Positions 52,624 through 60,930 of a stretch of DNA of 64,000 bases are shown piece after piece. A program made the translations under genes and the position numbers. Under the pieces are notes generated by a model. It was not told the DNA's origin. It worked only from the letters and a program-made list of their open reading frames with translations, and searched no databases. Location of the stretch: NCBI RefSeq assembly GCF_964063345.1, contig NZ_OZ061318.1, positions 5,952,001-6,016,000 on the forward strand, in the 5' to 3' direction. The number at the start of each line of letters is the position of its first letter. The stretch's first letter is position 1. Source of the DNA: Pseudomonas lini (GTDB lineage: Bacteria > Pseudomonadota > Gammaproteobacteria > Pseudomonadales > Pseudomonadaceae).

Positions 52624-54327
52624 ATGAAAGACACCGACTTCGACTGGCTGGTGATCGGATCGGGATTTGGCGGCAGCGTCTCTGCGCTACGCCTCGTGGA
52701 GAAAGGCTATCGAGTGGGGGTACTTGAGCGCGGACGGCGCTACCGCGACGAGGATCTTCCCGCGTCGGCCTGGCAGTTCAGCAAATACCTGTGGGCACCC
52801 GCACTGGGTTTGAAAGGCATCATGCGCATGTCGCTGTTTCGCCATGTGTTCTTTCCCAGCCAGTCGGGTGTCGGTGGCGGCAGCACGGTGTATGGCGGTG
52901 TGTTGTACCGCGCCAAGCCAGAGTTCTTCGAAAACGTGCAGTGGCGGGAGCTCGGTCACTGGGACAGGCTATTGCAGCCTCACTACGATACGGCCGAGCG
53001 CATGCTTGGGGTAAAGACAGTGCCTTTCGACTCGACGAACCAGCAACTGGCCCGAGAGATGGCGCAACACTTCGGAACCGAAAACACATTCACTCGCGCA
53101 CCCACCGGAGTGTTCTTTGGCGAGCCGGGCAAGACTGTCAAGGATCCCTATTTTGGCGGGGAAGGGCCTGACCGTACGGGGTGCATACGCTGCGGCGCCT
53201 GTATGGTGGGATGCCGCGTCGGTGCAGTGAACTCGCTGGTGAAGAACTACCTGTGGTTCGCAGAGAAACGTGGCGTGCAGATATTCGCCGAGCACGAGGT
53301 CGTTGATGTGAGCCCGCTCGGGGCCGTCGATGGCAGTGAAGGCTACCGTGTGATCACTCAGCGTCCCGGCGCCTGGTTCTTCCGTGATCGTCAGACGTAT
53401 ACCGCTCGCGGCATTATCTTCGCCGGCGGGGCTCTCGGTACCAACGAGTTATTGGCCAACTGCAAGCATGGCGGCTCGCTGCCCCGGATCAGTGATCGTC
53501 TCGGTGAACTGGTGCGCACCAACAGTGAATCGGTTCTGAATGTGCGCCTGCCCGAGGACCGCAAAACCTGGAACGATGTCACCGCCAGCAGTAGTGTGCA
53601 CGTCGATCAGGATACCCACATCGAGTTTCTCACCTATGGTCGCAATGCCGACTTCCTGAGCCTGCTTTGCACACTGCTGGTCGGCAAGGGTAACCGCGTG
53701 ACGCGGCCATTGAAGTGGCTAGGGAATATCGTGTTGCATCCGGTGCGATGGTTCAAGTCACTGTGGCCATGGGGCTGGAGCCGAAACATGGTGATGCTGC
53801 TCGTAATGCAGACATTGGACAATGCAATCGCACTACGCCCCAGCAAGCGTTGGCTGGGCCGCGGCTACCGCCTCGTCACCGAGCAGAATCGCGACAAGCC
53901 AAACCCGACGTACATCGAGATGGGTAACCAGGCGGCCCAATGGTTGGCCAGGCACACCGGCGGAATTGCTCAGAGCAACGTACTGGAAGCGCTGGGCAAC
54001 ATTCCGACAACAGCCCATGTATTGGGCGGCGCCGTCATAGGCATCGATGCCCAAATTGGAGTGATTGATCAGAACCTGCACGTTTTTGGTTACCAAAACA
54101 TGTTGGTGTGTGACGGCGCCGCGATGCCTGCAAATCCTGGGGTTAATCCTGCGCTGACCATCACGGCACTCGCCGAGTACGCCATGGCGCAGATTCCACA
54201 GGCTAATGATCAAAGTATTCACGGACGAGGTGAGACGGTAACCAGGGGGCAGTCTGGTGTCGCGTCCAGCCATACCGATGATTATCGCCTGGCCTCGATA
54301 CAGATCCCTGTCCTGCTGCATAACTGA
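52624..54327 (+). CDS. GMC oxidoreductase (cholesterol-oxidase-like), paralogue 2
   Basis: This 567-residue flavoprotein begins DFDWLVIGSGFGGSVSA (FAD motif). It shares VGGGSTVYGGVL, the Cys motif CIRCGACMVGC (C-x2-C-x2-C-x3-C, near residue 195), followed by NSLVKNYLWFAEKRG, and NIPTTAHVLGG with the last positions of the active site. It is colinear with the protein at 43363. The position after the CoA ligase and in the TetR regulon indicates oxidation of an alcohol on the same kind of substrate. GGGGGA lies near the ATG. Where paralogue 1 has H-C-M-G-G, this one has H-V-L-G-G. Confidence 0.9.
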   Translation: MKDTDFDWLVIGSGFGGSVSALRLVEKGYRVGVLERGRRYRDEDLPASAWQFSKYLWAPALGLKGIMRMSLFRHVFFPSQSGVGGGSTVYGGVLYRAKPEFFENVQWRELGHWDRLLQPHYDTAERMLGVKTVPFDSTNQQLAREMAQHFGTENTFTRAPTGVFFGEPGKTVKDPYFGGEGPDRTGCIRCGACMVGCRVGAVNSLVKNYLWFAEKRGVQIFAEHEVVDVSPLGAVDGSEGYRVITQRPGAWFFRDRQTYTARGIIFAGGALGTNELLANCKHGGSLPRISDRLGELVRTNSESVLNVRLPEDRKTWNDVTASSSVHVDQDTHIEFLTYGRNADFLSLLCTLLVGKGNRVTRPLKWLGNIVLHPVRWFKSLWPWGWSRNMVMLLVMQTLDNAIALRPSKRWLGRGYRLVTEQNRDKPNPTYIEMGNQAAQWLARHTGGIAQSNVLEALGNIPTTAHVLGGAVIGIDAQIGVIDQNLHVFGYQNMLVCDGAAMPANPGVNPALTITALAEYAMAQIPQANDQSIHGRGETVTRGQSGVASSHTDDYRLASIQIPVLLHN

Positions 54328-54420
54328 GCATTCAGCCGCAAACGGCACGGCCGGTTCCTCCTTTATTTGGGCGAACCGGTTGACCTGTCTCTGTTGAGCT
54401 GAAGCACCCCGCAGGGTTTA

Positions 54421-55104
54421 TCAAGCTTCTGTCGGGCTTGTCCACTCGGCAATTACGCCAGCAGTGGAGGATTCCACTTTTTCCCGCTTCGCTCCCAAGC
54501 CGACAACAATGTTGTTGCACGTCGCTACCAGGATCTGCGAAGCAGGATTTTCCATTCCTGCGAAGTGGCCGGCGAGTTCGAGCATGATGAATCCATGCGC
54601 AGCACTCCACAGTTGTGGCGCGATGAACTCAGGCTCGATTTTGCGAACGCATTTGGCCTCAACCAATCGAGCGCACGCTTTGACCAGAATCGCGTACGTC
54701 GCCTTGAACGCTTCCGATTGTCCATCCGCAATCGTTGTCATGGTGCCCCGTGAGGGGCTATATCTGCCGTCAATCGAAAGGCCGAACATCAAGTCGTAGA
54801 GGTGGGGATTGTTTCTTGCCAGGTCTCGACAGGCCAGGAGCATCGCACATAAGTCGGTTATCGGATCGTCCGTGATGGGCACACGCTTGAACACTGTAGC
54901 CAACCGCTTGAATCCCTCGTCAGCGACTGCTTGTAGAAGTTCAGGCACGCCGCCGAAGTGCGTGTAAACCCCCATGGTCGACAGGCCGGCTTCGTTTGCT
55001 ACCGAACGGGCCTTGACTTCGGATGGGCCGCTAGTCGCAAGCAGACGGATGGTCGCTTCGACAAGGCGGGTGGGGGCATTAGGGAGTGAGTTATCAGTGG
55101 TCAT
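54421..55104 (-). CDS. TetR-family transcriptional regulator
   Basis: This 227-residue TetR protein has an N-terminal helix-turn-helix (about residues 10-55: LVEATIRLLA... ARSVANEAGLSTMGVYTHFGG) and a ligand-binding domain of the WHG/TetR_C type. I chose ATG 55104; the longer frame to 55140 would cover its own operator. It lies convergent with the operon it likely controls (49165-54327). Identical types of paired ATAACnnnGTTAT sites are found before its own gene and between 48964 and 49165. It should repress and autorepress until a pathway acyl-CoA or alcohol binds. Confidence 0.9.
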   Translation of the reverse strand: MTTDNSLPNAPTRLVEATIRLLATSGPSEVKARSVANEAGLSTMGVYTHFGGVPELLQAVADEGFKRLATVFKRVPITDDPITDLCAMLLACRDLARNNPHLYDLMFGLSIDGRYSPSRGTMTTIADGQSEAFKATYAILVKACARLVEAKCVRKIEPEFIAPQLWSAAHGFIMLELAGHFAGMENPASQILVATCNNIVVGLGAKREKVESSTAGVIAEWTSPTEA

Positions 55105-55118
55105 ATTGCAATAGTGCC

Positions 55119-55153
55119 ATAACGACGTTATGTTTAACAAATAACAGCGTTAT
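55119..55153. promoter_or_regulatory. Paired operator upstream of the TetR gene
   Basis: ATAACGACGTTAT at 55119-55131 and ATAACAGCGTTAT at 55141-55153 (starts 22 bp apart), 15 bp upstream of the TetR ATG. It matches the pair at 49035-49068 in both half-sites. Confidence 0.85.
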
Positions 55154-55301
55154 ACAGCTGGCGCGACTGGAAGCTTGCTCGGAAAGCGATCTGAACACAG
55201 CAAGCGCAATCCGATAGCCGTGAGTCACAGGGCCAATTTCATGCTCTGAAAATGGCATCAGGCCGACGAAAAAAATTCGTTCAATCATGAGGATTCAGAC
55301 A

Positions 55302-55757
55302 ATGCGTACGCTCAAAACAGGTGTTTTCGGACTCGTCCTGGCAGCAGCGATCATGTCGTCGGCACTGTGGGCAGACGACAATTCGCCGGTTGGTCTTTGG
55401 AGAAACATCGACGATGTCAGTGGCAAGCCGAGGGCATTGATCCGAATCACTGAGTCTGATGGCCTTTTGAAGGGCAATATCGAAAAAGTATTTCCCGCGC
55501 CGAGCGAAGATCAGAATCCCAAGTGCGAGAAATGCGAAGGCATGAACAAGAATGCGCCGGTGGTCGGGCTGACAATTTTGACCGGTTTGCAAAAGGATGG
55601 CGAAGAGTACACCGGTGGCCAAATCCTCGATCCGGATAACGGCAAGGTCTATAGCAGTAAAGTCTACCTGACCGACAACGGCAAAAAGCTCAGCGTGCGC
55701 GGCTACATTGGCGTGCCGGTATTAGGGCGCTCACAAACCTGGGTACGCCAGGAATAA
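55302..55757 (+). CDS. DUF2147 exported protein
   Basis: This 151-residue protein has a Sec signal peptide (MRTLKTGVFGLVLAAAI... ALWA-DDNS) and a DUF2147 domain: PVGLWRNIDDVSGKP, LKGNIEKVFPAP, NPKCEKCEGMNKNAPVVGL with a C-x2-C pair, and the C-terminal GYIGVPVLGRSQTWVR. I chose ATG 55302 because GAGGA is 8 bases upstream; the earlier ATG at 55287 is possible. It is periplasmic and of unknown function, perhaps lipid-binding. It is not linked to the neighbouring genes in an obvious way. Confidence 0.87.
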   Translation: MRTLKTGVFGLVLAAAIMSSALWADDNSPVGLWRNIDDVSGKPRALIRITESDGLLKGNIEKVFPAPSEDQNPKCEKCEGMNKNAPVVGLTILTGLQKDGEEYTGGQILDPDNGKVYSSKVYLTDNGKKLSVRGYIGVPVLGRSQTWVRQE

Positions 55758-55766
55758 GGAAGCACG

Positions 55767-56148
55767 ATGAAAGCATTCATTATCGATCGCTAGGGAAAAA
55801 AGGCTACGTTACGGGCGACCGAAATACCAGAACCTGAATTGGGCAAGGATGATGTTTTAGTCCAGATCCATGCGGCGGGTGTGAACCCTCTGGATTTAAA
55901 AATCAGGGACGGTGAGTTCAAAATGATTTTGCCTTATCGCGTGCCGCTTATTCTGGGAGATGATCTGGCCGGGGTCGTCGTGCGGGTTGGCTCACGCGGA
56001 GCAACTGCATGAACTTACCGCGCTCATCGATTCGCGGGTCATACGTCCGGTGGTGGATCGGGTTTTTCCATTTGAATCGACCCCGGATGCCTTGGCCTAT
56101 GTTGAAACCGGTCGCGCAAAAGGCAAGGTCATCGTCAAGATCAAATAA
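55767..56148 (+). pseudogene. Zinc-type alcohol dehydrogenase/quinone oxidoreductase, broken
   Basis: The remnant begins MKAFIIDR, then a TAG stop at 55791-55793. In the same frame it continues RATEIPEPELGKDDVLVQIHAAGVNPLDLKI...LGDDLAGVV, the N-terminal GroES-like part of the MDR family. Around 55995 it jumps to a C-terminal piece (ELTALIDSRVIRPVVD, RVFPFESTPDALAYVETGRAKGKVIVKIK in sections), so about 200 residues including the Rossmann fold are deleted. It cannot function. It sits 12 bp before the haloacetate-dehalogenase-like gene. Confidence 0.88.
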
Positions 56149-56160
56149 CGAGACGACCCC

Positions 56161-57057
56161 ATGTTCGAAAACTTCGAAACGCACCGAATTACCGTAGGCG
56201 ATGTAGAAATTGCCTGTGTTGCAGCGGGTGAAGGCGAACCGATATTGATGCTGCACGGTTTTCCGCAAACCATGGCGCTCTGGGCGCGTATCGCGCCTGG
56301 GCTGGTCGCGCGTGGCTATCGGGTTGTCTGTGCTGATCTGCGTGGGTATGGCGCATCGGCTAAACCGCCGGCTCAACCGGATCTATCGAACTACGGGTTT
56401 CGGGCCATGGCCGCGGATCAGGTCGGACTGATGCGTGTACTCGGACATGAACGGTTCCATCTTGTTGGACACGACCGTGGCGCGCGCACTGCACACCGGA
56501 TGACACTGGATCATCCAGGGGTGGTGGCGAGCGTCACGCTGATGGACATCGTTCCTACGGCTGTGATGCTGACAGATCTGCGCAAGGACGTAGCCCACAG
56601 TTACTGGCATTGGTTTTTCCTTTCTCAGCCCGCACCCTTTCCGGAGCGCATGATTGAGGCGGATCCCGATTTCTTTTTCGAGAGCTGCCTATTCGGCTGG
56701 GGGGCCGCAGGGCCGGAGGATTTTGATGCTGACCAACTGGCGGCGTATCGGAAAGCCTGGCGTGATCCGGCAACCATCGCGGGGTTTTGCAACGACTATC
56801 GCGCCGCACTCACTGTGGATCTGGAAGACGATATGTCCGATTCCGGACGACGCATCACTGCGCCCGCGCTGATCCTCTATGGCGCCTCAGGTGCGATGGC
56901 CAAGCACTATGATTTACCCGCCACGTGGGTGGATCGCTGCACAGTGATGGAGGCTTCTGCGATAGTGGGCGGACATTTTTTTGCTGATTCCCGGCCGGAC
57001 GAGGTCATTGAGCGAGTCGCCGCATTTTTGGCAAGACATCCCCTGCAGTCTTGCTGA
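56161..57057 (+). CDS. Alpha/beta hydrolase, haloacetate dehalogenase-like
   Basis: This 298-residue protein carries the residues of the fluoroacetate/haloacetate dehalogenase group. The nucleophile is Asp105 in LVGHDRGART, with Arg106 and Arg109 for the carboxylate. Asp129 lies in MDIVPT, Trp149/Trp151 in YWHWFF, and His272 in GGHFFADS. The DPDFFFESCLFGWG segment is also typical. The usual alternative, an epoxide hydrolase, has a Tyr pair in the cap that is not seen here. Cytosolic. Real substrate unproven; such proteins often act as dehalogenases or as promiscuous hydrolases. Confidence 0.83.
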   Translation: MFENFETHRITVGDVEIACVAAGEGEPILMLHGFPQTMALWARIAPGLVARGYRVVCADLRGYGASAKPPAQPDLSNYGFRAMAADQVGLMRVLGHERFHLVGHDRGARTAHRMTLDHPGVVASVTLMDIVPTAVMLTDLRKDVAHSYWHWFFLSQPAPFPERMIEADPDFFFESCLFGWGAAGPEDFDADQLAAYRKAWRDPATIAGFCNDYRAALTVDLEDDMSDSGRRITAPALILYGASGAMAKHYDLPATWVDRCTVMEASAIVGGHFFADSRPDEVIERVAAFLARHPLQSC

Positions 57058-57185
57058 ATACCTCTCCATACATTGATGTCCGCGCCTACCATGCCTGGTG
57101 GATAGCGTATCAGTGATGCCGGCTGCGAATGGAGCCGCTCCATGGGGTACGCGGCAACTGCTCGGGATTGCCGCTGAGGCAACGA

Positions 57186-57764
57186 CTATGTGGACTGCGA
57201 CGGTGACCGTGTCGCGAGAATTTTTTCGCGGCAGACCTCCAGAATCTCATCCGCCAGCGGGGAATCATCCGGACAAGCCCGCGACAAAACGACTGCGCCA
57301 ATCGCATGGGCAAGCATGTCGATCATCTGCGCTCGCACTGTGTGCGGATCCACGTCGCCCAGCGAGTCCACAGGGTCAAGGGCTGCCAGCATGCTTTCGA
57401 TCCCGTCAGCAAACGTTGCCTTGATCTCCTCTGATTGACGCGCAGCGTCCCCGCAGAGAGCTGCCATCGTGCAGCCAACGTTGCGGCCGTCACGGTGAGC
57501 CCGTGAGACGTAAAGATTGACGAACTCGGTGACGTCGAGACCTGCGCTATTGACCAGGCTCTGCGAAAGCCCGCTCGCCGCTGCTTCAGCCATCAAATCG
57601 GCTTTGGAGCGAAAGTGCTTGTAGAACCCGCCATGGGTGAACCCGGCAGCGGCCATCAGTTCCGCCACCCCCACACCGTCATAGCCGCGCTCACGAAACA
57701 GGGCGGAGGCCGTCTCGACGATGTGCGCCCGATTCGCCTGTGCCTGCGCTTTGGTGACTCTCAT
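57186..57764 (-). CDS. TetR-family regulator (AcrR/NemR-like)
   Basis: This 192-residue TetR protein begins MRVTKAQAQANRAHIVE and has the helix-turn-helix AGFTHGGFYKHFRSKADL near residues 38-55, followed by a TetR_C domain with a conserved Cys in NVGCTMAAL. I chose ATG 57764; an upstream open frame exists to 57818. It is divergent from the OYE gene at 57982. By location it probably represses that OYE-SDR-hydrolase set and, like NemR, may sense electrophiles through the Cys, which is an inference. Confidence 0.88.
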   Translation of the reverse strand: MRVTKAQAQANRAHIVETASALFRERGYDGVGVAELMAAAGFTHGGFYKHFRSKADLMAEAAASGLSQSLVNSAGLDVTEFVNLYVSRAHRDGRNVGCTMAALCGDAARQSEEIKATFADGIESMLAALDPVDSLGDVDPHTVRAQMIDMLAHAIGAVVLSRACPDDSPLADEILEVCREKILATRSPSQST

Positions 57765-57808
57765 ACCCACATGCCTCTTTGAATCTGCTGTCAGACGGCC
57801 AATATACA

Positions 57809-57828
57809 TTGATGTCAATCATCATCAA
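57809..57828. promoter_or_regulatory. Putative TetR operator before the OYE gene
   Basis: TTGATG at 57809-57814 and CATCAA at 57823-57828 form an inverted repeat with 8 bases between them, in the gap between the TetR and OYE genes. The length suits a TetR dimer, but the arms are short. Confidence 0.4.
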
Positions 57829-57981
57829 AGTTATTGACGATTAAGATTGTGATCATCATCATAACGGCTCGCTAACTTTTGGAAGGGCTCAGGCCATGAG
57901 CGACGCCCACCTGAAAACGCCAATCGTATGGCGATGCGCACTCGCAACAACGACCATCAGTCAACGTGGGAGAAACAAGCT

Positions 57982-59076
57982 ATGACCGAAAAAACTTTAT
58001 TTGAGCCCTACATCCTCGGTTCCCTGACGCTCTCCAACCGGGTGGTCCTGGCGCCGTTGACGCGCAACCGTGCCGGCGCGGGATTCGTTCCGAGTGAGTT
58101 CGCTGCAACGTATTACAGCCAGCGGGCGTCGGCCGGTCTGCAGATTTCCGAGGCCACACAGATTTCGCAGCAAGGGCAGGGCTACCAGGATACGCCCGGC
58201 ATCTACTCGCAAGCGCAGATCGACGGTTGGCGTGAGGTCACCGATGCCGTCCATGCGAAGAACGGGAAAATTTTCCTGCAGTTGTGGCACGTCGGGCGCG
58301 TTTCGCATGTTGATCTTCAGGATAATGGCGCCGCCCCGGTGGCGCCCTCGGCCATTCGGGCCGCAACCAAGACGTTCGTCAACAACAGCTTTGTCGACGT
58401 TTCCGAGCCTCGGGCGCTGGAGCTCGACGAACTGCCCGGGATCGTCAACGATTTCCGCCAGGCCGCGGCAAATGCTATTGCCGCAGGCTTCGATGGCGTT
58501 GAAATCCATGGCGCCAATGGCTATCTGCTGGACCAGTTCGTCAAGGACGGTGCCAACGTACGTACCGATGCCTACGGCGGTTCGATCGAAAATCGCGCTC
58601 GACTACTACTGGAAGTGACGGCGGCAGTGGTGGACGAGATCGGTGCCGAGCGCACCGGTATTCGTATCTCGCCGGTTTCTCCCACCAATGGTGTATCGAG
58701 CAGCGATCCACAGGGACAGTTCGACTACATCGTCGACCAGCTCGACGCCTTGGGCATCGTCTATCTCCATGTCGTCGAGGGCGCGACCGGCGGGCCGCGC
58801 GAGGTCGCGCCGTTCGACTTTGATTCCCTGCGCCGGCGATTCAAGAACACCTACATCGCCAACAATGGTTATGACCTGGATCTCGCTGCCTCCCGGCTCA
58901 CCGAAGGCAAGGCAGACCTCTTCGCGTTCGGGCGCCCATTCATTGCCAACCCCGATCTGGTGGAACGTCTGAAAACCGATGCGCCGTTGGCGGCGTTCGA
59001 TCCGACCACGCTTTTCGGCGGTGGTGCTGCGGGATACATCGACTATCCGGCCCTCGCTGACGCCAGCGCCCTGTAA
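57982..59076 (+). CDS. Old yellow enzyme-type alkene reductase
   Basis: This 364-residue FMN enzyme is of the classical OYE class (NemA-like). It has VVLAPLTRNRA near residue 20, LQLWHVGRVSH near 100, VEIHGANGYLLDQFVKDGANVRTDAYGGSIENR in the 180s (HGANGYLLDQF and GGSIENR seen) and FGRPFIANPDL near 325. I chose ATG 57982; the frame is open upstream to 57928 but without family sequence. It reduces activated alkenes and nitro compounds with NADPH. It is divergent from the TetR gene and heads a set with an SDR and a hydrolase. Confidence 0.93.
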   Translation: MTEKTLFEPYILGSLTLSNRVVLAPLTRNRAGAGFVPSEFAATYYSQRASAGLQISEATQISQQGQGYQDTPGIYSQAQIDGWREVTDAVHAKNGKIFLQLWHVGRVSHVDLQDNGAAPVAPSAIRAATKTFVNNSFVDVSEPRALELDELPGIVNDFRQAAANAIAAGFDGVEIHGANGYLLDQFVKDGANVRTDAYGGSIENRARLLLEVTAAVVDEIGAERTGIRISPVSPTNGVSSSDPQGQFDYIVDQLDALGIVYLHVVEGATGGPREVAPFDFDSLRRRFKNTYIANNGYDLDLAASRLTEGKADLFAFGRPFIANPDLVERLKTDAPLAAFDPTTLFGGGAAGYIDYPALADASAL

Positions 59077-59144
59077 CACTGGCGCGGTATCGATTTGTAC
59101 ATTGCATGCCCGCCATGGGTTCATCTGATCAAGAGAGCAACTAC

Positions 59145-59933
59145 ATGACTACCCATCCCGCAGTCCTCATTACCGGCGCTTCCTCCGGCATCGGCGCCAC
59201 CTACGCCGAGCGCTTCGCACGTCGCGGCCACGATCTCGTGCTGGTTGCCCGCGACAAAGTGAGGCTGGAGACACTTGCGGCTCGCCTGCGCGAGGAACAC
59301 AGCGTCGCTGTCGATATTCTCCAGGCCGATCTCACTCAGCCCGGCGACTTGGCCGTCGTCGAGACGCGCCTGCGCGATGATTCGCGAATCGGCATCCTCA
59401 TTAACAACGCCGGGGCAACCCAGTCCGGCAGCTTCATCGAGCAGGCGACCGACGATGTCGCTCGGATCGTCGCGCTCAACACGACGTCGTTGGTGCGACT
59501 CGCCAGTGCAATCGCCCCGCGGCTTGCGCAGGCCGGTGAAGGCGCGATCGTCAATATCGGTTCAGTGGTTGGCTTGGCGCCGGAGTTCGGCATGTCGGTC
59601 TATGGCGCCACCAAGGCTTTTGTGTTGTTCCTTTCCCAGGGACTGAGTCTGGAACTCACGCCCAAAGGCGTCTATGTCCAGGCGGTGCTCCCTGCCGGAA
59701 CCCGCACCGAGATTTGGGGGCGTGCGGGCATCGACATCAATACACTGCCGGAACTGATGGAGGTGGGTGAGATGGTGGATGCCGCGCTGGTGGGCTTCGA
59801 TCGGCGTGAGCTTGTGACCATCCCGCCACTGCACGACGCCAGTCGCTGGACCGCACTGGATGCCGCGCGACAAGCGCTCATTTCAGACATTAGACAAGCG
59901 CATGTAGCAGAGCGGTATCGCACGCCCTCGTAA
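59145..59933 (+). CDS. SDR-family oxidoreductase
   Basis: This 262-residue SDR has TGASSGIGATYAERFA, NNAGATQSG, catalytic Ser in NIGSVVG and YGATK. It resembles the DltE/YqjQ-like group (LVLVARDKVRLETLA after the second strand). ATG 59145 gives a standard N-terminus. The gene is 68 bp after the OYE gene on the same strand, so it is likely co-transcribed and controlled by the TetR protein. Substrate unknown. Confidence 0.91.
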   Translation: MTTHPAVLITGASSGIGATYAERFARRGHDLVLVARDKVRLETLAARLREEHSVAVDILQADLTQPGDLAVVETRLRDDSRIGILINNAGATQSGSFIEQATDDVARIVALNTTSLVRLASAIAPRLAQAGEGAIVNIGSVVGLAPEFGMSVYGATKAFVLFLSQGLSLELTPKGVYVQAVLPAGTRTEIWGRAGIDINTLPELMEVGEMVDAALVGFDRRELVTIPPLHDASRWTALDAARQALISDIRQAHVAERYRTPS

Positions 59934-60038
59934 ATATTCCGGCGATGCAGAGGCAAGGGCGTCATCACTTTCAATCGACGTAAAGCAGACCGGGGCCTCC
60001 CAGGACGCCCGGTCCACACCAGACGCATGGAGTAAACA

Positions 60039-60905
60039 ATGACCCATTCCGACAATTATCCTGGATCGGGTACGTCCTACGTAACTGCCGCGAACCGCTC
60101 GATCAATGTCGCAGGGACTGTGTTTGCCTACCGTGACCTGGGGCCTCGCAGTGGCGTGCCACTGATACTTCTCAATCATTGGGGCGCGGTATTGGACAAT
60201 TTCGACCCGCGGATCATCGATGGTCTTGCCAGTAGACATCGCGTCATCGCCACTGACTACCGGGGGATTGGCGGGTCGGGAGGAACCGCGCCCGTGACCA
60301 TCGATGAGATGGCGCGGGATGCGATAGCTTTGATCCACGCGCTGAACTTGGAGAAGGTTGATCTAATCGGTTTTTCCCTTGGCGGATTTGTGGCGCAGGA
60401 CATCGTGCTGAAAGCACCCGACCTGGTACGCAAGCTCATTTTGGCGGGTACGGGGCCGGCGGGCGGCAAAGACATTGACAAGGTAGGGGCGGCATCCTGG
60501 CCATTGATGATCAAGGGCTTGCTGACGTTGCGCGATCCGAAGTTCTATCTGTTTTTTACCGCCACGGCCAATGGTCGCCAAGCCGCGAAGGCCTTTTTGA
60601 AACGACTGAAGGAGCGCAAAACGGATCGGGACAAGGGACCCACGCCAAGTGCCTTTTCGCGGCAGTTGAGGGCGATCAAAGCGTGGGGGCGGCAGGCGCC
60701 CCAGGATCTCGGCAATATCCAGAGCCCGGTACTGATCGCCAACGGTGACAACGACATCATGGTGCCGACAGTGAACTCTACTGATATGGCGCGCCGCATC
60801 CCGAGCTCGCAACTGATCATTTACGAAGATGCCGGTCATGGTGCGATTTTCCAGCATCACGCCAATTTCGTGTCGAGGGCGCTGGCTTTTCTCGATAAGG
60901 CGTGA
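60039..60905 (+). CDS. Alpha/beta hydrolase
   Basis: This 288-residue alpha/beta hydrolase has the nucleophile Ser in IGFSLGGFVAQD near residue 113, acid in GDNDIMVPT and His in DAGHGAIFQH. It is colinear with the protein at 41163, with the same NHWG/HFRG oxyanion region type. It is the third gene of the OYE-SDR-hydrolase set and may hydrolyse an ester formed from a reduced ketone. Cytosolic, as there is no signal peptide. Confidence 0.9.
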   Translation: MTHSDNYPGSGTSYVTAANRSINVAGTVFAYRDLGPRSGVPLILLNHWGAVLDNFDPRIIDGLASRHRVIATDYRGIGGSGGTAPVTIDEMARDAIALIHALNLEKVDLIGFSLGGFVAQDIVLKAPDLVRKLILAGTGPAGGKDIDKVGAASWPLMIKGLLTLRDPKFYLFFTATANGRQAAKAFLKRLKERKTDRDKGPTPSAFSRQLRAIKAWGRQAPQDLGNIQSPVLIANGDNDIMVPTVNSTDMARRIPSSQLIIYEDAGHGAIFQHHANFVSRALAFLDKA

Positions 60906-60930
60906 CCCTGAGCTCCATCAAGGAGAAAGC

